Part shown: in pieces, positions 1-4,479 of the stretch
Layout: every line of letters starts with the position of its first letter
Position numbering within the stretch: position 1 is the first letter of the stretch
Assembly (NCBI GenBank): GCA_947624845.1
Contig: CANQMB010000068.1
Coordinates: 1 to 5,320 of the forward strand
Reading direction: 5' to 3'
Length of the DNA stretch: 5,320 nt
Source: an uncultured Bacilli bacterium
GTDB taxonomy: Bacteria; Bacillota_I; Bacilli_A; RF39; UBA660
The notes under the pieces: model-generated
What the model was told of the DNA's origin: nothing
The model's database searches: none
The model's input: the letters and a program-made list of their open reading frames with translations, nothing else
Program-made: the position numbers and the translations under genes

Positions 1-86
1 CTTTTGAAGAGGTTCGTTATTTGATATTTTTTCTTATTATGATCGACTTTGATTCGATACTTTTTTCTTTTTTTCCAACTTTGCAT
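1..86 (-). CDS. N-terminal fragment of an unidentified basic protein, cut by the window edge
   Basis: An open frame begins at ATG 84-86 and runs leftwards through 28 codons to the window edge without a stop. The visible residues start MQSWKKRKKYRIKVDHNKKK and are strongly basic; no family can be named from them. It is called a gene mainly because of its upstream signals: GGTGAT lies three bases before the ATG, a TATGAT -10 with a plausible -35 lies upstream, and a transcription terminator closes the sulfotransferase gene just before it. A longer overlapping frame (17-202) crosses that terminator and has no comparable start signals. The basic N-terminus could be a cytoplasmic tail before a membrane segment, but that segment is not visible. 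Existence is moderately supported; function is unknown. Confidence 0.55.
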   Translation of the reverse strand, partial: MQSWKKRKKYRIKVDHNKKKYQITNLFK

Positions 87-89
87 TCA

Positions 90-95
90 ATCACC
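90..95 (-). promoter_or_regulatory. Ribosome binding site of the left-edge gene (GGTGAT, 3 nt from ATG)
   Basis: Read on the minus strand the bases before the ATG are AGGGTGATTGA. GGTGAT is complementary to AUCACC in the conserved 16S rRNA tail, that is, the downstream part of the extended Shine-Dalgarno sequence, so its short three-base spacing is appropriate. It fixes the start at 84-86. The same GGTGAT-N3-ATG arrangement precedes the metallophosphoesterase at 3565. Confidence 0.5.
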
Positions 96-96
96 C

Positions 97-114
97 TACT
101 ATTTTCCAATAGTA
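97..114. repeat. Perfect 7-bp inverted repeat between promoter and ribosome binding site
   Basis: TACTATT (97-103) and AATAGTA (108-114) are perfect reverse complements separated by TTCC. The right arm overlaps the -10 element of the left-edge gene, and the left arm abuts its Shine-Dalgarno sequence. Placement suits either an operator covering the -10/start-point region or, in readthrough RNA from the upstream gene, a small hairpin next to the ribosome binding site. In an AT-rich region a 7-bp stem can arise by chance, so function is inference. Confidence 0.45.
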
Positions 115-142
115 TCATATCACAAAAAAAGGACTTTTTGAA
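109..142 (-). promoter_or_regulatory. Predicted promoter of the left-edge gene, -35 inside the preceding terminator
   Basis: On the minus strand, TTCAAA (137-142; four of six consensus bases) is followed after 17 bp by TATGAT (114-119; five of six). The overlapping TGATACTAT also reads as an extended -10 (TGn then TACTAT at 109-114). The -35 hexamer consists of the loop and the first two paired bases of the sulfotransferase terminator, and the terminator T-tract forms most of the spacer. The predicted start lies around 102-108, giving a leader of roughly 20 nt. Confidence 0.45.
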
Positions 143-153
143 GTCCTTTTTTT
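124..153 (-). terminator. Intrinsic terminator of the sulfotransferase gene, symmetric enough to work both ways
   Basis: Positions 124-136 (seven A then GGACTT) and 141-153 (AAGTCC then seven T) form a perfect 13-bp stem with a four-base loop. On the minus strand the GGACTT/AAGTCC core is followed by seven T residues (124-130). The stem begins inside the TAA stop codon (153-155). On the plus strand eight T residues also follow, so the structure is bidirectional, although no plus-strand gene is seen to its left. Confidence 0.9.
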
Positions 154-1826
154 TATGAAAACCATATATTTTTAAAGTCATATTTGAAAATACGGTATGC
201 ATATTTTTTCGAAGTATAATTAAACTGTTTAATTAATTGATTTTCTTCATCATACTCATTGAAACAATGACTCATTCCAGATGACGTAACTAAATGGTCT
301 TGATATTGTTCTACACTACTGACAATACTTGAATAAGGCAAAGCGACTTTTTCTACCAATTCATAAGTATGATCTTCTTCACGAACTAAATATTTATAGT
401 AGTAAGATGCTTCTCCTTTTTGATAAGTTCCCGTTCCCGGATAATTTTTCCAATTAAATTTTGGTCTCGTTCTAGCTCCTTGATAGTTGTTGTTATACAT
501 ATACAAATAATAACTATCTGAATCTTTTTCTTGATAAGTAATCGTATGTTGTCCTGCTTGTGATACAAAGTCTCCTTCTTTTTCTAAATTTAAATCTTGA
601 ATCGAAGATTTTTCTAAAGTCGAAGGATCTGTAATTACATAGGCAATCTTTGGATTGGTATAAATATCTTTAACATAGATTAAAGTACTTAATTCTCGAG
701 AAGATAAAATAACATCTTTTGATTGAATCACATCCAGTGAGTTTAGATGAATCCAATCTAGTTCTGTTCCACCATAAGTATTCTTTTCTGGTCTTACTGC
801 TTGTTTATAAAACTCCTCGAAATAATCTTTCATATCCATGACTTCTCTTGTTTTTCCTGTTTCTAAATTTAATGCCAAAACTCGGTCTTCGATGGTGTCT
901 GCACCCTTTTTATTGGCAAGAATCAACAGACTATTATTTTCCTCATCATAAACATAATCATGATGCATAATATAGTTTCCAATATTATATTTTCTTACGA
1001 TTTCTCCTAGACGATTGACTAAAATAAAGCCATTTTCTTTATCACTATAAAGCATTTGATTATTCTCTAAGAAAATAATTCGGTCACTACGATATCCCTC
1101 TAAAACAAGTTCACTTCGTAAAACACCATCATTATCATAGAGATAATTATTGGCATTGTATGCTTTATCATGACCAAACATCACATAAAGTCCATCGCTC
1201 AACTCTTCTGTACTTTCTCCTTGCTTTGTCTTTAGTTTAGTTGCAACTGAGGTTTTTACATCACTTAGATCGATTTCGACTTCTTTTTGATCCACTTCTT
1301 CTTGATTTTCATTCAAAAGCTTCAAAGTTAATTTATTTTTCTTACCGACAATCAATCCAATAAGTTGATAAGCATGATCCGTTGTTAAATTATTTTCGCC
1401 TTCATTTTTTAACGTCCTTGTAAAATCTTGAAATCCCTCCACATGAACCGTATACTCTAAAGAGAGATTTTCTTCGGTTTTAAAATAAATATTGATACTG
1501 TTTTTATTCGTTCCATAAGGATTATAAATCATATAACTATTTTTAAAATCAGGAGCTTTTTCTTCTTTTTCCTGAATCTTTTTGGTCACTGCTTGTTGAT
1601 AATAGGGATTAAATATTTGAATATCTTCATCTTTCTCTACCCAATCGATATGATCCCCATAATCACTCTTCGATAGACGAACATGTTCATAAACCCAGTT
1701 TTTATCCTGTAAGTTTTCTTTCTGATTCAATAAATTTTCATTTCTAGTCAGTGCATAATAAATAATTAACAAAAGAACTACAAATACAAAAATCGCTGTA
1801 TATATTTTTTCTTTTCTCTCACTCAT
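153..1826 (-). CDS. Membrane-anchored aryl-sulfate sulfotransferase (AssT family)
   Basis: The 557-residue product matches PAPS-independent aryl-sulfate sulfotransferases, which move sulfate from one phenolic sulfate ester to another phenol through a sulfohistidine intermediate. One N-terminal membrane segment (about 8-25) follows a short basic tail, so the catalytic part should face outward. A small N-terminal beta domain carries NPYGTN (102-107) and a TVHV strand; the beta-propeller follows. Residues matching the E. coli active site (His252, His356, Arg374, His436) are His288 or His289 (IMHHD), His360 (DWIHLNS), Arg377 (LSSRE) and the likely nucleophile His427 (AGQHTI). The only cysteine is Cys521, so the active-site disulfide of the E. 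coli enzyme is absent. The start at 1824-1826 follows AGAAAGG (1835-1841) by about eight bases. The HAD gene ends 45 bp upstream without a terminator, which suggests cotranscription. Family assignment is strong; the natural donor and acceptor are unknown. Confidence 0.9.
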   Translation of the reverse strand: MSERKEKIYTAIFVFVVLLLIIYYALTRNENLLNQKENLQDKNWVYEHVRLSKSDYGDHIDWVEKDEDIQIFNPYYQQAVTKKIQEKEEKAPDFKNSYMIYNPYGTNKNSINIYFKTEENLSLEYTVHVEGFQDFTRTLKNEGENNLTTDHAYQLIGLIVGKKNKLTLKLLNENQEEVDQKEVEIDLSDVKTSVATKLKTKQGESTEELSDGLYVMFGHDKAYNANNYLYDNDGVLRSELVLEGYRSDRIIFLENNQMLYSDKENGFILVNRLGEIVRKYNIGNYIMHHDYVYDEENNSLLILANKKGADTIEDRVLALNLETGKTREVMDMKDYFEEFYKQAVRPEKNTYGGTELDWIHLNSLDVIQSKDVILSSRELSTLIYVKDIYTNPKIAYVITDPSTLEKSSIQDLNLEKEGDFVSQAGQHTITYQEKDSDSYYLYMYNNNYQGARTRPKFNWKNYPGTGTYQKGEASYYYKYLVREEDHTYELVEKVALPYSSIVSSVEQYQDHLVTSSGMSHCFNEYDEENQLIKQFNYTSKKYAYRIFKYDFKNIWFS

Positions 1827-1871
1827 AAAATTTTCCTTTCTAAAAACATCATACGAATCTTTTGTGAAATT

Positions 1872-2678
1872 TTAGTGTAATTTTATTATTTTTTCTAATA
1901 TTTTTTCCACTCCCAGTGCATTGTTAGAACTCGTCTTTTCTTTAGCTACTTCTTTGACTTCTTCTGAGGCATTAGAAACTGCGAAGCTGTGGCCTACTTT
2001 TTTTAATAGTTTCAAATCATTTTTATTATTCCCAACAGCAACAATTTCTTTCATTTTTATTTTTTCTATTTTGGCAATTTGGGAGATGGCCTCATATTTT
2101 CCAACTCCTTTTGCCATAATTTCTATTAAATAATGATTTTTTAAACTCGTAAGGTTGGCTTCAATTTCTAAGTGCATACTCTTTAATTCTTTGAAGGCTT
2201 TTTTGGCTTCTTCTAAATTAGAAAAATGAAGTTCCAACTTATAAATATTATTTTTATTTTGTGATAAAAACTGATTAAAGTCTTTAATTTCACTTTTCAT
2301 AATTTTATCATTTTTCTGTTGATAGATCGTGGAGGCATATAAATGCCATGCACTAGGGGTACAAAAATAAATGACGGCTACGGTTTCAAAACTCTGCTTG
2401 ATCGTACGAATGAGTGTTTTACCCAGTGGTTTTTTGTAAATGGCTTTCTCCCGCATCTGATCATAAATATAGGCACCATTACAGGCAACAATATAATCGA
2501 GAAAATTAAAATCTTGATTGTAGAAAAAAATAGAAGCGGGAACTCTTTCTGTTGCAATCACAAATTTTCCTCCAAGCATTCGGTATTGATCAATGGCAAG
2601 TACCGTTGTCATAGGAATGGCTTCTTCTTCGTCAATTAATGTTCCATCAAATCCACATACGAACATTTTCTCTTCCAT
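1872..2678 (-). CDS. Cof-type HAD-superfamily protein with degenerate catalytic motifs
   Basis: The 268 residues have the length and layout of Cof/Cof-like (class IIB) HAD phosphatases: a Rossmann-like core at both ends and a cap domain at about 85-185. Motif II is present (IATER, Thr43), as is motif III (KGVGK, Lys194). Motif I should read DxDGT, but here it reads GFDGT, so the nucleophilic Asp is Gly9 and only the general acid/base Asp11 remains. Motif IV should read GDxxND but reads GNNKND (216-221), with Asn217 replacing an Asp that helps bind Mg2+. The frame is intact and the rest of the fold is well kept, so this looks like a maintained pseudo-phosphatase or an altered enzyme rather than a decayed gene. 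Ordinary phosphoaspartate catalysis is not expected. The start at 2676-2678 has a near-perfect ribosome site, and an internal Met5 is less likely. It is probably the first gene of a two-gene unit with the sulfotransferase. Confidence 0.85.
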   Translation of the reverse strand: MEEKMFVCGFDGTLIDEEEAIPMTTVLAIDQYRMLGGKFVIATERVPASIFFYNQDFNFLDYIVACNGAYIYDQMREKAIYKKPLGKTLIRTIKQSFETVAVIYFCTPSAWHLYASTIYQQKNDKIMKSEIKDFNQFLSQNKNNIYKLELHFSNLEEAKKAFKELKSMHLEIEANLTSLKNHYLIEIMAKGVGKYEAISQIAKIEKIKMKEIVAVGNNKNDLKLLKKVGHSFAVSNASEEVKEVAKEKTSSNNALGVEKILEKIIKLH

Positions 2679-2686
2679 CGTCTTTC

Positions 2687-2695
2687 AACCTCCTC
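2687..2695 (-). promoter_or_regulatory. Strong Shine-Dalgarno sequence of the HAD gene
   Basis: The minus strand reads GAGGAGGTT nine bases before the ATG at 2678. This contains the full AGGAGGT core and is the strongest ribosome site in the window. It supports Met1 over Met5 as the start. Confidence 0.8.
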
Positions 2696-2705
2696 ATCTT
2701 TTTTG

Positions 2706-2733
2706 AGTATACCATAAAAAAAAGAGATTGCAA
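2706..2733 (-). promoter_or_regulatory. Predicted promoter of the HAD-sulfotransferase unit, -35 in a terminator loop
   Basis: On the minus strand, TTGCAA (2728-2733; four of six) is followed after 16 bp by TATACT (2706-2711; five of six), which is preceded by TGG to make an extended -10. The -35 coincides with the loop and first stem bases of the terminator of the upstream VUT-like gene, and the terminator T-tract makes up half the spacer. The predicted start is near 2699, only a few bases before the ribosome site. Confidence 0.6.
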
Positions 2734-2744
2734 AATCCCTTTTT
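2716..2744 (-). terminator. Intrinsic terminator of the VUT-like membrane protein gene
   Basis: In minus-strand RNA, AAAAAGGGATT (2744-2734) pairs with AATCTC plus T residues (2729-2719) around the loop TTGC, with one G-U pair. Eight T residues (2723-2716) follow the core. On the plus strand the wobble becomes an A-C mismatch, so the structure favours minus-strand termination. The stem starts within the TAA stop (2743-2745), the same arrangement as at the sulfotransferase end. Confidence 0.8.
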
Positions 2745-3453
2745 ACTGTCCTCTTTGAATCATACTATCATAGAAAGAATACATGATAGCAAAGATGGTA
2801 GAAAAGCCGATCGAAGTAAAGAACGTTGGCCAAAAAGCGCTTGCAAAAACTAATCTCGTTGAGAATAATATGGCAATAAAATAATAAACCATCGTCGAAA
2901 ATAAATAAGTTAGAAAAATCCATCTGGCTTTTAAATCCGTATTTACTAATAGATAATAATAAATAATTAAGTTTATTAATTGACTCATAATATAGGCAAA
3001 CACTTGGCCATAAATAATAAAATAATCTACCACTTTCGTATTAACAAACCTAGAGAAATAGACAAAGATTAACATCGCAACACTCGAAATTAAAATTGCA
3101 AATATGGATTGTTTAAAATCAAATTTTTTGGTAATGACATTGGTAATAAAATAAATTGTCGGTAATAAAATCGTCGAATAACCAATCGTAAGTCCATGAA
3201 TCACTAATCCAAAGCGACTCATAACGTAAAGACAAATCCAAACAGCTGATAACAAAAATATATACACATATAAATTTTCTGTTGATCTTGTTGTTTTTTG
3301 AACTACCACTTCTTTTTTTGCACTCGTTGATTTGGAAGGAGATTTTACCACCTTTTTGCTCGAACTTGATTTTGAGACATTTTTTCTTTTTGTTGTTGTC
3401 TTCTTCGTATTTGTCTTTTTTGTCGTTTTTTTTGTACTATTTGCTTCCGCCAT
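2743..3453 (-). CDS. Six-helix membrane protein resembling VUT/YhhQ transporters, with a Lys/Thr/Ser-rich N-terminal tail
   Basis: I start this at ATG 3451-3453 (236 residues); an in-frame GTG 12 bases upstream overlaps the ribosome site. Residues 1-56 are a low-complexity basic tail with repeated KKT units (from about residue 7) and Ser/Lys runs. Six hydrophobic segments follow (about 61-81, 85-107, 115-135, 143-169, 177-198, 207-226), with both ends probably cytoplasmic. The pattern LPTIYFIT in helix 2 and AYIMSQLIN, then RW, then ST across helices 4-5 resembles the VUT family, which takes up queuosine precursors. However, the family acidic residues I recall at these places appear as Asn105, Asn161 and about Ala194. 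Transport of the usual substrate is therefore doubtful, and an unrelated six-helix protein remains possible. The tail might bind nucleic acid or the inner membrane face, but nothing in the sequence shows this. The gene has its own promoter and terminator, so it is monocistronic. Confidence 0.75.
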   Translation of the reverse strand: MAEANSTKKTTKKTNTKKTTTKRKNVSKSSSSKKVVKSPSKSTSAKKEVVVQKTTRSTENLYVYIFLLSAVWICLYVMSRFGLVIHGLTIGYSTILLPTIYFITNVITKKFDFKQSIFAILISSVAMLIFVYFSRFVNTKVVDYFIIYGQVFAYIMSQLINLIIYYYLLVNTDLKARWIFLTYLFSTMVYYFIAILFSTRLVFASAFWPTFFTSIGFSTIFAIMYSFYDSMIQRGQ

Positions 3454-3464
3454 AGAATCACACA

Positions 3465-3470
3465 CTCCTT
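3465..3470 (-). promoter_or_regulatory. Ribosome binding site that decides the VUT-like gene start
   Basis: The minus strand reads AAGGAG at 3470-3465. The upstream in-frame GTG (3463-3465) uses the last G of this site and therefore cannot be the start it serves. The next in-frame start, ATG 3451-3453, is 11 bases downstream. That spacing is slightly long but workable. Confidence 0.65.
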
Positions 3471-3484
3471 CTTATTATATAATT

Positions 3485-3513
3485 AATATATCATAAGAAA
3501 GGAAAAATGAAAA
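3485..3513 (-). promoter_or_regulatory. Predicted promoter of the VUT-like gene
   Basis: On the minus strand, TTTTCA (3508-3513; four of six) is followed after 17 bp by TATATT (3485-3490; five of six) with TGA directly before it, giving an extended -10. A second TATAAT lies closer to the gene, but a start from it would fall inside the ribosome site. The predicted start is near 3478, giving a leader of about 25 nt. Confidence 0.55.
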
Positions 3514-3545
3514 GAAAAATTTCTTTGTTCCTTTATTTTATGATA
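3489..3545. repeat. Nested imperfect dyad across two divergent promoters
   Basis: TATCATAA (3489-3496) is the exact reverse complement of TTATGATA (3538-3545). AAAGGAA (3498-3504) matches TTCCTTT (3528-3534), and AAAGAAA (3511-3517) matches TTTCTTT (3520-3526). The three pairs are nearly concentric around 3517. The outer arms overlap the -10 elements of both divergent promoters. This could be a shared operator, or simply two similar promoters placed back to back in A/T-rich sequence. Confidence 0.4.
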
Positions 3546-3549
3546 CAAT
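3541..3549 (+). promoter_or_regulatory. Predicted extended -10 promoter of the metallophosphoesterase gene
   Basis: TGATACAAT gives an extended -10 (TGA before TACAAT at 3544-3549, five of six). The overlapping TATGAT (3539-3544) is a second possibility. No convincing -35 is visible; the upstream region is T-rich. A start near 3556 would leave a leader of only about nine nucleotides. Confidence 0.5.
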
Positions 3550-3555
3550 AGAATT

Positions 3556-3561
3556 GGTGAT
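3556..3561 (+). promoter_or_regulatory. Ribosome binding site of the metallophosphoesterase (GGTGAT, 3 nt from ATG)
   Basis: GGTGAT followed by ACT and then ATG at 3565 pairs with AUCACC at the 16S rRNA tail. No AGGAGG core is present. It supports the start at 3565 over the internal Met7, which has no ribosome site. Confidence 0.5.
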
Positions 3562-3564
3562 ACT

Positions 3565-4479
3565 ATGACGAGTAGAACAGAAATGAACAAAGAAAAACAA
3601 GAAGTGATTGAAAAAGACCAAAAAAGACAAAAGAATAAAAAACGGGCCAAATATCTGATAATCAGTTTTATCGTCTTATTTATTCTTTTTAGCTTTACTG
3701 CTTTCTATACTATTTTTATTGCAACAAAACAACTGATTGTGAAAGAAGAAGCGATTCAAGACAAAGAAATCCCCGATAGTTTTGTCGGGGTTAAGATCAT
3801 TCAATTCTCTGATTTACATTATGGAGAATCTTATCAACTGCAAGATTTAAAAAAATTAATTGTGGAAATTAATAAAAGAAAACCGGATTTAATATTTTTC
3901 ACTGGAGATTTAATTGATGAAAATTATAAATTATCCACAAAAAATGCAGAAAAACTAACGAACGAGTTAAAAAAATTGAAAGCTACGATCGGAAAATATG
4001 CCGTTGCCGGAGAAGAAGATATCGCTTCCTTTCAAACGATTATGAATCAAAGTGAGTTTACGATTTTGAACAACGATTATGATCTTGTTTATAATACGGA
4101 CAACAATCCAATTTTACTTATAGGCCTTGGAAGTCTTGCGACAGATCGAAATATTGAAAATGGCTATCGTTATTTTAAAGAAGAAAATCATAATTCAAAT
4201 ATTTATACGATCACCCTACTTCATGAACCTGACAGTGTCGATGAAATCAAAAATACTTATAAGACTAATTTATTTTTAGCAGGACACTCTCATAACGGAC
4301 AAATAAAACTGCCTTTGATTGGTGGAATTATGAGACTGGATGGTGCTAAAAAATATTGGGATTTTCATTACTCTTTGGAGTCCTCTGATTTATATATTTC
4401 TGGTGGATTAGGTACCAGTTCCTATCCTCTTCGCCTCTTTAATCATCCGAGCATTTCTTTCTTCCGCTTACGAAAATAA
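3565..4479 (+). CDS. Membrane-anchored metallophosphoesterase with altered GNHD motif
   Basis: The 304-residue protein has a charged Lys-rich tail (1-29), one membrane segment (about 30-53) and a calcineurin-like phosphoesterase domain of the YkuE/YaeI type. By the positive-inside rule the domain faces outward. Metal-binding motifs are SDLH (82-85; Asp83, His85), GDLID (114-118; Asp115), LLHEPD (His220) and GHSHNGQ (240-246; His241, His243). The motif expected to read GNHD or GNHE reads GEED at 149-152. The bridging metal ligand Asn and the catalytic His of this family are thus both Glu, while the other five metal-binding positions are intact. Known relatives hydrolyse phosphodiester or pyrophosphate bonds in lipids or nucleotides; activity here is uncertain and the substrate unknown. 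It is transcribed alone from the divergent promoter region. Its stop lies inside the convergent carboxypeptidase gene, and its likely terminator lies further inside that gene. Confidence 0.88.
   Translation: MTSRTEMNKEKQEVIEKDQKRQKNKKRAKYLIISFIVLFILFSFTAFYTIFIATKQLIVKEEAIQDKEIPDSFVGVKIIQFSDLHYGESYQLQDLKKLIVEINKRKPDLIFFTGDLIDENYKLSTKNAEKLTNELKKLKATIGKYAVAGEEDIASFQTIMNQSEFTILNNDYDLVYNTDNNPILLIGLGSLATDRNIENGYRYFKEENHNSNIYTITLLHEPDSVDEIKNTYKTNLFLAGHSHNGQIKLPLIGGIMRLDGAKKYWDFHYSLESSDLYISGGLGTSSYPLRLFNHPSISFFRLRK

Noticed and set aside
17..202. Minus-strand 61-codon open frame
   Set aside because: It starts inside the sulfotransferase gene, runs through that gene's terminator, has no ribosome site, and overlaps a better-supported start at 84-86.
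386..568. Minus-strand 60-codon open frame
   Set aside because: Out-of-frame shadow inside the sulfotransferase gene with low-complexity Ile/Lys-rich sequence.
1848..1853. TATGAT on the minus strand as a separate promoter for the sulfotransferase gene
   Set aside because: No -35-like hexamer at 15-18 bp spacing and no TGn before it; cotranscription with the HAD gene is simpler.
1921..2133. Plus-strand 70-codon open frame
   Set aside because: Antisense shadow of the HAD gene; no upstream ribosome site and no recognisable domain.
2343..2639. Plus-strand 98-codon open frame
   Set aside because: Antisense shadow of the HAD gene; no ribosome site or promoter, and the HAD frame is clearly the coding one.
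3402..3435. KKT codon repeats as a mobile or CRISPR-type repeat
   Set aside because: They are short, irregular coding repeats within the Lys/Thr-rich tail of the VUT-like protein, without spacers or flanking duplications.
3463..3465. GTG as start of the VUT-like gene
   Set aside because: The GTG shares a base with the AAGGAG ribosome site, so the site cannot serve it; ATG 3451-3453 is better placed.
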